A stretch of DNA of 64,000 bases, from positions 3,596,001 to 3,660,000 of the forward strand of contig NC_059539.1 of the NCBI RefSeq assembly GCF_905220415.1, given 5' to 3'. Shown piece by piece: positions 48,185 to 61,300 of this stretch. Below the pieces are notes generated by a model. It did not search any database. It was not told the origin of the DNA and was given only the letters and a program-made list of their open reading frames with translations. The DNA is from Colias croceus. Lineage: Eukaryota > Arthropoda > Insecta > Lepidoptera > Pieridae. Each line of letters begins with the position of its first letter. Positions within the stretch are counted from its first letter, which is position 1. Made by a program: the position numbers and the translations under genes.

Positions 48185-48244
48185 GGTATTAGCTTATTTT
48201 TATTGTTTATGTGTCGACATAAACAATCAAAATAAGCTAATACC
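48185..48244. repeat. 60-bp near-perfect hairpin
   Basis: Arms of 28 bases (48185-48212, beginning GGTATTAGCTTATTTT; 48217-48244, ending AAAATAAGCTAATACC) pair with a single mismatch around the four-base loop GTCG. Pairing is more regular and the loop shorter than in an animal microRNA precursor. It may be a tiny foldback or a replication-slippage product. Confidence 0.85.
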
Positions 48245-51200
48245 ACTCTCATAACATTTTATTAACTAAAATGAATGTTTTAGTTCTGTCCGTAACCCTG
48301 TCTACGTTTACCTATACGGCATAGCGTTGCAGCTCTTATCTAAATAAGTACTACGCTTGTGCAATTTTCCTCTTTCACTTTTACGTTTTTGCTGAGGAAG
48401 TTTGTCGCGTGAAAACGACTCTTCGTAATCAAGTATACCAATCTGCTGCCTGTAAAATCTCAAATTGACATGGAAACGTTTTGCAAAAACAAAAGCATCC
48501 AATGCGTTTTCCGTGAATTATACGAAAAAAAATGCAAATTAAAATAAGTCTCAAATCCCAACTCAACCGTGTCGGAGCTTAATCCGCGAAGTGACAACGG
48601 CATTCTGACGAGGCGCCGGAGCTGGGAATTATTAAAACGAACGCCAACTTTTTCACTAAGCCCCGTCGCAAAGCCGTTTCAATTGCGCTGCGCTGAAGAT
48701 AATTCCGACTGACGTCATCTTTTTTTTCAAATTCTCGACTCGGCTACGTTTCTCTGTGCAGCAATTATAACATTTCCACCGACTAGGAAAACAGAAACAC
48801 GTGAGAGCGCGTCGAATCGTACCGTTAGTAATTTAAATTTAGATGGAAATTTAATGATGCATTCACAAAGGGCGCTCGTAAAGTCGGTTGCGAGATATTT
48901 TTTTACGAGGATCTCGCGAACTATTGCGCGCTTAACGACTCCGAAGCAAGATCGCCCTCGCTTTAATGAGCGCCCGATAAACGTGTAAACTGCCTCGACC
49001 TTATTTAATGTCGATGTGAAATTGCTGAAAACGGATTCATTACCGCGCGTCAAACTGAACATAGGCTGCGATTGTAGAGTTTTTCTCGCCGCTGTTTTTG
49101 GTGTAGTGGGTGTGGGTAGGTAGTGAATGAACGCTCGGGAAGGTAGACCGTGGCTATGTTTAATATAATATGAGGGCAGGCGACGCAGCATGGGTAAACA
49201 CGAGGCAACCTTCGCTCCTGTTGGCCGCTGTTTGCTCACCGTTCTAGTCTCGAGAGAAAATATGTTTGCTCTGCATACCTAACTGCAACGTGCTCTGAGC
49301 CAGAATATACCTGTTTTTCCTTGACATGTTTTCTTAGACATTTTGTAAATATTGTGGCATATAAGCTGTCGTTATTTTTTTTATTTGGAAAGCAAAGAAT
49401 ATTGCACGTGTGAAAAGCACCTATCATTGTATGAAGTATATTTTTTTGTATTATTTTTGTGATTTTTTTCAACCGGCTATCAGAATGATATTGTACGAAC
49501 CATCGAATGCGACTCATCAAATCGTGAACTTATTTGGATCGATATTAGAAATCATAACCGATGTTTGTTGAAGTGCTGAGCTCCCGGCCATAATCCTCTC
49601 CGTAGCTCCACTTAACAAACGTATAAATAATATTCAAGGAGGGAACATATTCAAGGGTAGTGAGGGTAGTTTGACGGCGTAACGAATCGAAAAACCAAAT
49701 CATCGAGTAGCACCCCTGCTACACCGCTACATGATAGTTTACAATCGAATGCATGGAGTCGATGTTGGTGCTTTCATTTTTATATTTTAGTTAATGCATA
49801 CAAAAGCATTGCTCATTGTTAACGATACAACAAGCTATAAAAATCACTTTGTTAATAAGCTGGTAAAGTATTTATGTTGTTCTTGGTTGGTGCTTGATAA
49901 TTTTACATTAAACGAATAAACCGAATTATAGGTAAATGTAATAAAAAATATTGAGAAATTTATAAATATACACAAATAAAAATAAATAATATTTGCTCAT
50001 TTCTGTGTACTGCATTGTGTTAAATAATGTTGAGAAAATTAATTTTAGACGACTCTATCACACTCTTGTTCTCTTAAATCTTTAGGGCTGCCCCTTAGCG
50101 GTCTGTTGAGAGTACTCGTAGTAGTTTTTTATATATTTTAATTTTAATTTCATATCGGGCGCTGATGGCGGGGCCGCAGCCCTGCGTGCCGAATCGAGCC
50201 AAATGTATTCATGCCGTAATAAAACTTAATGTAGCGGGTGAACTAATATTGTTTTATTCAATATTTAATTTTCAAATAAAAATTTGAGCAATTTTTGCGA
50301 TTCATAAATTTTATTAAAGTGTTTGATGGGAAAGGGAAAGGCGAGATTTATCGTTCATGTAAGCGGAGTATCCGGCGATCGGCTCTAGTTGTTATTGATA
50401 TTTTGTTTGACATTCGTTTTGGTAAAGGGTAGTTATATATCATGAATTTTGCTTTTGCGTCTGTGATTGTCCATCCGCTGTGTTACGATACATATTGTTG
50501 TAGGTAAAGTGGAGTAAAGTGGAGCTACATACATACAGTAGAAATAAATGTTAAATATATTCTGACTTTTATAAATAAAAAATAAAATATTTGGTATATG
50601 GAATATGGATATCTATATGAGGCTGTTCATAAATTTATCGAATGACGTCAACTTTCGAAACGTTTAGTAATTCTGTTTTATTTTAAAAGTGGCGATGACC
50701 TATCCGTTAACCTCATTGCATACGCATGACATGTTAAACTGATGTAAAGCAGATAGTGTATCAAATAACCTTTAAGCCGTCCACCCTCACGTACTGAGCA
50801 AACACTGGAGTCAAATCAGCGCTAAGTTAATCCGTTTAGGTGTGCGAACCCACTTGATTAAGTTTAATTTATTTTAAAAATCAGCGCGGGCCGTACGCCG
50901 CCTACGGCGCTGAGTCCCTTCGAAATACATTATTCAGTGTTTTAGAATAATTTTCAAATTCGATTACATAGGGCCGACCCTTCGTAAGTGGGTGGGCCGG
51001 GCGACGCGGCGGGCGTATTTAGCCAACACGGGGGTCTCGCGCGTGCTATGCTGATTTGAATATACGCCGCACGTGGCTCCGGGCCCGCGGCACCCGAGGG
51101 ACTCCACTGATCATATTTCAAATGTCACTAGCGATGTCTCACTCAGATACTATCGCGCGATAAACGGCTAGAGACCGGCAAGGGTGGAATAGTGAGGTCT

Positions 51201-52319
51201 GGGAGCAATTTTTTACTCCGCGATTATCGCCTGCGTTTGACACCTAGATATTACTTTTCGCTCAGCGCACTCGTACACTGCGTATAAAGGCATTTTGCGG
51301 GTAAGCGTAGTGTGCTTGAAGTTTATTGGCATGGCAATTTTCTTGATAAAATTTTTTGATATGAATTGTATAGGCATTTTAGCATAAACGTTTATGTATA
51401 GTGTAAGTCAACAAACCATACAATTGGTTTAATAGGTAGGTACTCGATCCTTCTTCAAGTAACGAGATTGTCCTTAAATTACTTAAAAAAATATATTTTA
51501 TATTCATGTGACCATGATAAGATTCCATCCATAAATCTAAACACATAAAACAAAAATACCTTATGTTATACGAATTTTTTCAAAAAGCACAAATCAATTA
51601 AAGTAAATGCGATGCTAAATTTGTGGCACATTTAATTTGCGAAAATTCTCACATGATGGTAGCATATAATCGGTGGGAGTGCACGCGCGAGCGGCGCCGC
51701 GGGCCGGCACGTGGCTTGCCACTCCATTACTGCAGCTCATCATAGCTACCGAATATGAAATATTTTTAAGCTTGAGATATTTTTGTAATTTTCGATATGG
51801 TTTATATTAGAATACTTTTAAATTTGATAGAATAGGTGGTACAAAGGTTGATAGGTGCGTCTCTATCGTCAGGTAACAACTCATAGTTAATAATGTAAGT
51901 AGTGACAAATTTCAAAATTATATCGAAAAAACAATAAAGTAAAACTAATCCAAGGTGTGGCAACAGTCAACACTAGAGTGCAGGCAGCAATTATAGATAC
52001 ACAGCGAATACTATTATTGTTGGAAAGTAATGTAATAAACAAATAAACACAAATCAGAATTGTTAAGAAATTCAATAACCGTCTTCAATTCTTTGGATTG
52101 TCACCCCAATGCGAGTCCCTGTGCATATTCGTTATTTGAATGCAATAAGGTTCATTTTCGAATAGCAAAGAGGGACAGGAAAATTTTCGTAATTTGGTAC
52201 AAATCCCTTCGATTGAGGGCTAGCTCCCGATTATTACTTGAATCTCGACCTCGCTACACCATTCGATGTATTGCACTTTATTAAAACAAATACAGTGGAA
52301 GAATGTAGCGCTCAGTAGA
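48245..52319. other. Gene desert with two large GC-richer islands
   Basis: Unique GC-richer blocks lie at about 48.54-49.25 kb and 50.88-51.31 kb. A 170-codon minus frame at 48727-49239 is the longest in the desert, but it has no domain, no clear splice sites and a composition expected of a GC-rich block. Confidence 0.35.
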
Positions 52320-52359
52320 TCTATGTAGAGACGTATTAGTTATATTGTCTCTACATAGA
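52320..52359. repeat. Perfect 13-bp inverted repeat
   Basis: TCTATGTAGAGAC (52320-52332) and GTCTCTACATAGA (52347-52359) are perfect inverse copies around a 14-base loop. Confidence 0.8.
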
Positions 52360-54356
52360 GTAGGTTATTTATATTATTTTTTTTAAATAAGGGTAGGGTA
52401 GGTAATGGAGCTAAAATTTAAAATATGGACTACATAAGTTAATAAACGGTTATGTATATTATGCAGTCATATTCTATGTTAAAACTTTTGAAAATTTCAT
52501 CAAAATCGGTTCAGCAATTCCACAGAATTAAAGATTCACATTTTCATACACACCAATTTTGTACAGAGCTTACCATCCTCCAATCGGCCATATGTCGCGT
52601 AGAATTGATTATTTTATTATATTTTTATTTAGCATCCGCGGGGACGAGTGTTTAAGCCGACATTTATGATATTCTCATGTGGTTACCATCAGAGGGGTGT
52701 AGATGCGCTATTGTTTTCACCCCACTTCCCAATGATTGATTCATTCACTTTTGTTGCGTAAGTTTAAGACACACGTTGTTTGATTTGATTTGGGAATATT
52801 TGTTTTATAAGTTTGAGACGTAATTAAAAATGTTGGTAGTAACTATTTTCTAATAATATGTTATGATGTATAAAACATTTAGATTATAACGTGTGTGTGA
52901 AGAACCCAGAAATTGTAGAGACATGTTTTCCTATTTATCACTTTTGGAATCTGAAATTAATACACTATTAAATAATCTTTATTCTTGATGAATAAATTTA
53001 ATCTGAAACTTTACAGAAAAGCTTAACTTGATTAATATCTATGTACTTAATATAATGTGACTAATTAAATGACTTTAAATTTTATAAAATAAGTTAAGTT
53101 TTATCATTTTAATCTTATTGTTATGGATCATTGTTAACACGGTAAAGACAGAAATGGAATCAAAACCAACGTCATTCAGCATCTATAAAATCAGTACAAT
53201 GACGTACTTTTCGTGAAGTACAGTTCAATAACAGTATCGAGTATCGATTTAAAGTATCGATAACGTCGATTCGAATACTAACTCGATGCAATATTTTAAA
53301 TCGCTCCCCATTGTATAGTTGATAGCAGATGAAAATGCTCGAAAGTGCGCCGATCCCCGTGATCCGCGCTTGCTTCGATATTATTTCCATAGCACAAAGG
53401 GACCCATCAAATCACGCATCGACCTCCGGGTACTGAAAAATGAAACTTGTAATCGGAATAGCTGATGACGATATTTTTTTATGCATCATTGGTTTACGTC
53501 AGACGGAACGAGGTATGTTATTGCGCAATCAATTAGTTAATTTGTTTCTGGATTGCTTTGATCGCTGATTAATATAGTTATTTTTATTTCGTAGCTTTCG
53601 AATTAAATATTTTAAAAGTGGTTCATATAACTGTGATATGGAGGATTTTAAAGCCATATCGTATTATTTTAAGGTACTTAAACTTGATTGAATAATTTTA
53701 TACAATGCAAACTTTATGTATTAAATAAGGTTGTGTTATATGTTGGGAAGGTATACATTATGTAGAGGCTGAGTGTAGAGACTAGAGGTTTATATACATT
53801 CTATCAATTATTTATACAAATAAACATCTAAATATAATGTTGTAAGGACACATTCAACAATCATTGACAAACGATATATCTATCAAAGGCAAATTAAAAA
53901 ACTATTCATTCATAAGTTTGATCAAATATTCTTTACCACTAGCCATTAGTCATTTATACAAAAAAGTGATAAAAACTGTGTCACATAATATAAACATATC
54001 AAAAAATTTGAATAAACACATTCGTCAATATGAAATCGTAGATCTGTCATGTGCAAATTAAAAAAAATATTCATTCATACGTTTGATTGACGGTGGTGCG
54101 TCGAGCAGCTCTGCGGGACACCTTAAGGGTTGTTGGGAATGCCACCGACCCGCCTTGTTTCACCATAGTGGGATAAGACTCACTCGCAGGCGATCTCAAT
54201 GCTGCCAATTTATTTGGCGTAGTTCTATATAGGTATATTATGTTCCTATCAGGACATATATATGGGAAAACAAAATATGATGTGTAACTAAGCATAAAGA
54301 TGAGATCTGGTTGTGCTTTCTTAATAAATTAAAAGCTCGAAAGAAAACAGGGGTCG
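52360..54356. other. Intergenic with a faint transposon remnant
   Basis: At 52.48-52.53 kb the phrase AAATTTCATCAAAATCGGTT CAGC resembles the inner part of short lepidopteran Helitrons, but no ends are visible. The rest is AT-rich without exons. Confidence 0.35.
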
Positions 54357-54548
54357 AAAAAAAACAGTTATTCAATATTTGAAAACACTTTCCTATGAGG
54401 ATACTGAGGCGCTTCTACACTACATTTTATAATTTTTAATAGCTCATACATACCCAAAAATACACACACACACGCACACACACACACACGCAAACACAAA
54501 CACACACACACACGCACACACATACACACACACACACGCACACACACA

Positions 54549-54587
<39 letters not shown>

Positions 54588-54770
54588 ACACACACACACT
54601 CACTCACAGACATACATCTGCACACGTATTATGTTTGTAAACTCTAGTTAAGGAAGAGCGGGTCCTCCTGACACAGGTTTTTGTAAACTTACTAGGAGGA
54701 CTCATCCATTTTCTGTATAATATGAAAACTGTGTGTATGAGAAATAAATATAATTTCAATTTTTTCAATT
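54357..54770 (+). mobile_element. LINE 3' end with internal CA microsatellite, copy 1
   Basis: It starts inside the last codons of a LINE ORF2 (KQLFNI then TGA) and runs through a 3' UTR containing an interrupted CA array (about 54463-54600), then CTCCTGACACAGGTTTTTGT and a terminal GAAATAAATATAATTTCAAT tail. It matches the insertion at 57429-57906 along its length except for CA-array length and small indels. Apparent proteins rich in C and V from this array are artefacts. Confidence 0.7.
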
Positions 54771-57399
54771 AAATCGTATATAAATGATTCAATTGTGTTA
54801 TATTTACCTTAGTGTTTTTCCTCAACGATATGCTACATAATTGCTGGTATTTGGTAGGTATGAATTTATAAAAAAAACAACTTTAATTAAAAAGCTATAA
54901 GTATAGGTATACACTAGATTTGCCAAGCTCATTAAGCACCTGTACCACCCAGGTACCTGACCACAGACTCAACACCCCGTGTGTTTGCACATGATTTCAT
55001 TAGATCCCCAAAAATCTTTAGATCGGGTCCCTCTCAGATGAAACTGATAGATAATAGTATGGGGTCCGTTAATAGATGAAGCCTTATTTGAATATTGTCC
55101 CCGATTCGCGGGGGGTAGTGTAAATTAAATCGCTAGGTGCCTATTGTACTTATACGTGAATTTTATTAGGATGAGTAATGAAATTAGATTTGCCCGGTTT
55201 GGTTTTCCTTTGATGGTTACTATGGCTTTACAGGAAATGTTGTTGTTTTTTCTTCGCGATATAAATACGTGGGTGTATTCTTGCAACATTTATAATGGAA
55301 ATGTTTCAGCTAAAGTTTTCGCATTGTAATGTTACATTTTGAGTGAAGCAATGTTTTAATGTAAAAATATACCAACGTTAATTAAGTCACACAAAGAGGT
55401 ACCAGGGTTCAAGGATATAATCAAAATTGTTTCTATAGACTTATCTGCAAGAATATTTAATAAACAGACAAAATTCCAAAAAACAAATAGTGTAATACCT
55501 AGTATTTAGGTAATCTGTGGTAAGTATTACTACAGAATAAATAGGTGATGGGTAATATGTGAAGAATTCTCGAAGGTGATGTAGAAATCACACGACTTTT
55601 CTTTAAATACTGAGACTTTTTTTATATTTTAGCATAATCTAAATTCACTCATATTTAGGGCGAGTTCTCACAGTTTGAAAAATGAGGTAGCCTTGATAGC
55701 GAGCGCGTGGCCACCCGCCTAATGAACTAGAACACGATAGCGTGTGCGCGCACCCTTACTTTATAGATAGAATTTTGAAGTCAAAATTTGATGAAATTGT
55801 TTTTCCATAGTGTAACTATTTTACAATTAATTATAGGAGGAATAAAAAATCATTTGTGTTGCAGTATAAAGATGTGAACGTGTCACAGTAATTGTGATTA
55901 AAAAAAAAAAACAGATCTGGAATATTGTTACTTTTTTTGGAGGTATAATATTACGTAAGATGTTTTTTCTTGTATTTATTTTGAATTATTTCTTTTTAAA
56001 TATATTATATAAAGAAAATTGTATAATAAATAAAAATTTGCCAAATGCCAGTTTATAAAAATTACAAGCCCCTTAGTCTTTCCTTAGCCTTACCGTATTG
56101 AATTATCTTGTTTCGTCTCATTGTTTACAATTACTTAAAATGTGAAATATACATTATGTAATTTATCCAAAATAAAACGTAATTATATTAGCCTTACTAC
56201 ATTTTAATGTCACAGAAAATCTATGAGGTTTATTATTTATCTCCATAGGCTCCATATTTCCAAAAAGCAAGCGCAACATCTAATAGATATTAAATCTATA
56301 TTTGGGCAATATTCTCGGAAGAAATAACAGATTGATGGGATGGAAGGATGAGGAGCGGTCGAGGAAAGAAATTGTCAAAATCCGGGCGCACATGGGCCAA
56401 TAAGCTAAATTGAAATAGCTTCCAATACGACTCTCAGAGTAATTGGTTGTTGGAGCTTCGTTACGATTAGGGAAGACATTTTACATTTCAAGCGAATACA
56501 GGTAATGCGTTTAAATTGTTACTGTATTTGGGTTAGTTTGTTAAACTTTTAGGTACTACTAAGTAACAATAAAATGTTCTACAAAAAGTGAAATAACATA
56601 TGGAAATAACTTATAACACAATTTTAATAGATGACTTATTATATTTTATTAATCTATGTATAACATAAATTAAAAACTTTTAAGGGATTCGAATGAGTTT
56701 TCAGAATGTAAGAATGAAAAAGAAAAGTATGTAGGTATCTAGGAATGAGGTAAGTTTTTTATGTTAATAAATGGGATCGTGAATCCACTGTAGGTAATCT
56801 TAATTCTAATATGTATATCATAAATCATAGTATATAAGAAGGTAAATATGTATATTGCATTTAAAATTACGTGTGTCGACTAGGTATGCTAAAAAGGCTT
56901 ATTAGAGCAAAAGACTCAATTACATATATTTATGAATAAAAGAACTTGTTATAATAGCATTGTAATACATCTCAATTCCTTCACATCATCATCCCAAAAA
57001 TAATTTGATTCCAAATAAACTCCCATTACAACTACGTACAAGATGAATATCTAAAATAAATTGGTACACCGATTACATGAAGCATGAACATTTTCTCAAG
57101 CAGTGATTTCCTCAAAAAAGGGGCGCTTTCAATACATTAGCAAGGACATCTCAGTGCCGTCCTGCATTCATCTACTAAGTGAAGGCAAACTGCTTTGACG
57201 AACATTGCTAAACAGACGATTGAAGCTTGAAAAGGAGTCTAGTTTTTTTTTAACTCCTTAAACGATTCGTGAGTTTATTGGATTAGTAATGTAGGACACA
57301 TTGAATGTTTGAGAGATTGTTTAGTTATAGGAATACATTGTCTTTCATAGAGTTAAATGTATATTATAGCACTTTCACAGTACCTATTATAATCTATTA
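54771..57399. other. Intergenic, nothing recognised
   Basis: AT-rich, no exon-like frame. A GC-richer piece lies at 55.67-55.75 kb. Confidence 0.4.
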
Positions 57400-57428
57400 T
57401 CTATTACATATAATAAATCTGTAGAAGG

Positions 57429-57906
57429 TCTTCCAATTTAAAGCTAGGTCCATCTACCTCTATAATCGTCTTAATAATATTTTAGATATACATAGACTTA
57501 ATCATCGTGACTTTAAAAAACAGTTATTCAATATTTGAAAACACTTTCCTATGAGGATACTGAGGCGCTTCTACACTACATTTTATAATTTTTAATAGCT
57601 CATACATACCCAAACATACAAACACACACACGCACACACACACACACAAACACACACACAAACACACACACACACACACGCACACACACACGTGCACACA
57701 CATACACACACACACACACACATACACACACACTCACTCACAGACATACATCTGCACACGTATTATGTTTGTAAACTCTAGTTAAGGAAGAGCGGGTCCT
57801 CCTGACACAGGTTTTTGTAAACTTACTAGGAGGACTCATCCATTTTCTGTATATGAAAACTGTGTGTATGAGAAATAAATATATTTTCATTTTCATTTTC
57901 ATTTTC
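57429..57906 (+). mobile_element. LINE 3' end with CA microsatellite, copy 2
   Basis: It is flanked by AGAAGG (57423-57428 and 57907-57912), a short target duplication. It holds the C-terminus of an ORF2, a CA array (about 57615-57735), a 3' UTR and a tail of ATTTTC repeats (57884-57906). It inserted into the Helitron, so it is the younger of the two. Confidence 0.82.
57431..57538 (+). pseudogene. C-terminus of a CR1/Jockey-type LINE ORF2
   Basis: Thirty-five codons are open to TGA at 57536: they include FKARSIYLYNRLNNILDI and HRDFKKQLFNI. The phrase RSIYLYN with a following short basic tail is typical of the end of CR1/Jockey-like ORF2s. It may or may not be the same family as the element at the left edge; the overlap needed to compare them lies outside the window. 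Confidence 0.65.
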
Positions 57907-58003
57907 AGAAGGGTCAATTCTGTACATTGAAAATATTGAAAAAATCAATACCAGGAAGTGTTACTGGATCGATACCAAACCCAAATATGTGATTAAAAAA
58001 ATT

Positions 58004-58044
<41 letters not shown>

Positions 58045-58364
58045 ATGTGAAGGCATCACGTGAAAACTAACGGTTCGATTTCGATGAAACTTGGTATAAT
58101 TATACCTTATTATCCTGGGCGTAAAATAGGATACTTTTTATCCTGGAAAAATACGTAGAAAAAAAATAATCATAACTTTTCAGTTTTATAGACGTTGTTC
58201 TGTAGAACCGCGAACACACGTTGCGTATTATTATAGGCCTAGCCGTATTTGGGTCCAATAGATATTTATAAGATGTTTAATTGTCAGAGTTACTCAAAAT
58301 GGAGAAATAAACCATCCATGCGAAGACCGACATCCGCGCGGACGGAGTCGCGGGCGGAAGCTAG

Positions 58365-61300
58365 TATAGGAAATAATATTGTAATACTGTGGCACTTCTT
58401 AAAAAATAAGCAGTAAAAAGAACACAGTTTATTTTAAGGATTTCTTTAGCTACACTTTATTTATAACTTCTAGGCAATTTTTTAAACTTTTCTATTATAC
58501 AGGGTAAGCTACATGTACCCAAGCAATATAAACACGTTATTTCAAAGTAAGACTTTATAGTGAAAAATCTTATACAAGACAAGAATTCTCTTCATAGAGT
58601 TAAAGCAGTATATTAAATAGCAAGGCGACATATGGAAGGGTGTGCAATGGTGCATTAGGGTGGTCATAGGAGCCATTGACGTGGCATGTCATGCTTCATC
58701 AGATCGCCTGAACGTTGGCTTGTGGACTCACATTCGTATTGATTTAAAGTATTATTGATTTACTGTGGTATTAAATGGGTTAACTGTCTATAATCTATAT
58801 TGATGAAAATAATGAATTAACGATTGTACATTGAATTGAAAACACCGTTATTAAAATACGACGATGACAATTTGCACACGTACAGAATGTATAAAAAAAA
58901 TATCTTAAAAATCGGTCAGTCTGATTTTAAGAGTTTGTACTCGTAGAGACAGAGACACGTAGAGAGACACGTAGAGTTTTATAAAAAACATGTAATTTAT
59001 AATATCATATTAAAAATCAAAACCAAAGACAGCCATATAAAACTTTTATTCTCAGCACATAGAAGTATAATAAGTAAATAGAGATTTTACAGTTCAATAT
59101 CCTCATAAAATTCCCATTCTTCGTTCCCAATCATTGAATATTAGGTATTTTTCCCGATTCTGAGCACTTGATTAATTCTCGCTAGTAATTATTTCCCGGG
59201 CCCGCCCGCGGGGGATTTGTATAATCCTGATTGGCTGAGTGTAGCGAGTCGATGGAGTGTGGCCTCGCACGTGTCCTCCGCGATAGAAATGATCAGCTCA
59301 TGTTAATTTTCTTTAAACATCACTCGGATAGATTTAATTTAGAGATAGGGATTAGATGCCAATGGGGATTAATAGCTCGTGAGACCTTGGTGATAGTTAT
59401 ATTTTGGGCATTTAAGTTTAGTAGATATGACCGGGACCGTACTACGAGAGATATTTTCAGATATGAGTTTGCGTACAAAATGTTTATTTTTAGTCTTGTT
59501 TGGAATACATTATTTATAGGGATAGTAAATGATAGTTTCAAGCTTGTGAATCATGCAAAACCAAACTTCTTTCTACTGATAGTTGTAGGTAGGTAGGTAA
59601 TTATAATTAAACTGAAATGGAAAGCTCGGGTGGTTATCATTGCAAACACTAACTATAATATTACGTCTCTGCAAATACATTAAAGATTTTTCATTTAAGT
59701 ATTTTTAATACAATTATTTCAAGATTCCTACTAAATGCTAAGTATGCTTTACATTGACTTTCTTCCATAAATCCATAATCTACATAACTATAAAATACAT
59801 GTTTACAAAACACGCAATTAACCGAACGCAATGAACTCGTCACAAATGTCTGTACAATATTTAACTGATGAAAACCAAATTAAAAATTCGCTTAGCAGAA
59901 TGGTATTAAAGTTGCAGTGCAGGCCTGAGGGTTGCCGATAACGCCACAATAGGAATTTACCGTTCGCACCGACCCACTGTTATTGCTATCCCATAACCCA
60001 ATTAGTGGTGTATTTCTTAATGAAATTTCCAAATTATTTGTCAATTATTTGTATACGTTTATATTGGTAGCGTTTGCTAGATAGGTCATTACTGTGTGTG
60101 ATTCTGTTTTAGTGATAAAATTGTATTTTTTGTAGCGAACGTTATTTCTATTTAATACGTAGAAGCAGGACTCTATGAATGTCTCTATTATCGTACACAC
60201 TCACGTAGTTAGTTAACATTGCATAATATGAATTGAGTACCTGCTTCAGTATTTAAATATAAATCGGAAATAATGTTACTTGTAGTAAATTACCTAAAGT
60301 AAATCAAGTAAAATGCCACATCGATATACATTAAAAGTTAAATAAAACCTTTATCCTTATTGTTTTAATCATACAAGAAAGCTATCCTTTTAATATCCAA
60401 CAATACTTGATATTAATATAATTACTATATAAATACTAGGTGTATGTCAAGTCATGCTCGGTCGGGTCTAGGACACCCCTTCGGTATTCGCTCGGGTGAA
60501 ACAAAATCAATTTATTTTTCCTGCACCCACCCCGTTGTTTCTTACCTGTGAGAAATTAATCAAGCCGCGGTATAACATTCTGATAATGTTAGATGAGTTT
60601 TGAGTATAATTCATTTGTATAAGAGTTCGTAAGCTGTTTCGTATCGGGAGATGCAGGATGGTGGTTATGCTTTACACAAATTACACATGGAATAATCTTT
60701 ACAGATTTTTTAAGTATTCTTTAAAAACTGTTTTTATTTTGATGAAATTTTTCAGTAATAAGTTAAACAGATGGTTAATACGAACTTTTTGTGATTAAAA
60801 GGTAATTAAAAAGAAATACACATAAAAAGAAACAATAACTAATAATTAAGGTTGTTTTTTCAGTTATCTACTACTATTACTCTAGAATAAGAACGAAAAA
60901 AAAAATTGGATGAGCATGAAAAAGTTCAATGAGCTTATATTCAATATAACTTTAATTAACTCCATTATTACATTGATAATTTTCTTGCAAATAACTTCAC
61001 CGGCTTTATTCAGTAAATAACTTCCGACCAATGAAGACATGCAAGTACCATCGAACGCACCGCAACTAGTAATTAGTTATCAATACCCTCGATCTAATAT
61101 AACGCGTATTGAATTTAATCTCAGAAAAAAATCAAAGTAGAAATTAATTAATCGTCAAGTGCTCCCGGCGACCAGTAAAATGTTTTCTCATTAACGTCTC
61201 CACTAAGATTATTTTGCCATAAGCCCCCGCCGCATTACTAATCACTGCCTCAAACAGCGCCCCCATGCGGCCGACGGCAGAACCCTCCCTTGGCCGAATT

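Larger units (their letters stand above)
57400..58364 (+). mobile_element. Non-autonomous Helitron, copy 2, split by a LINE tail
   Basis: The left part (57400-57428, TCTATTACATATAATAAATC then TGTAGAAGG) and the right part (57907-58364) together match the 30.1-kb Helitron from its TC start to CTAG before a host T. The right part contains the TCTG array (58013-58044) and the same GC hairpin. Between them lies a 478-bp LINE insertion. Confidence 0.8.

Noticed and set aside
48727..49239. 170-codon minus-strand open frame
   Set aside because: No recognisable domain, no splice or promoter support, and it lies in a GC-richer block where long frames arise by chance.
54368..54625. Cys/Val-rich minus-strand frame, and its twin at 57524-57733
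   Set aside because: It is the translation of a CA/GT microsatellite inside a LINE 3' UTR, not a cysteine-rich peptide.
58365..58395. Shared phrase ATAGGAAAT with ATTGTAATACTGTGG here and near 4352-4382
   Set aside because: Only about 30 bases match, in AT-rich sequence, with no element borders in common; a chance or ancient match cannot be separated by eye.
59231..59596. 121-codon plus-strand open frame
   Set aside because: It begins without ATG, the composition is rich in F, I and R, and no domain or splice site supports it.
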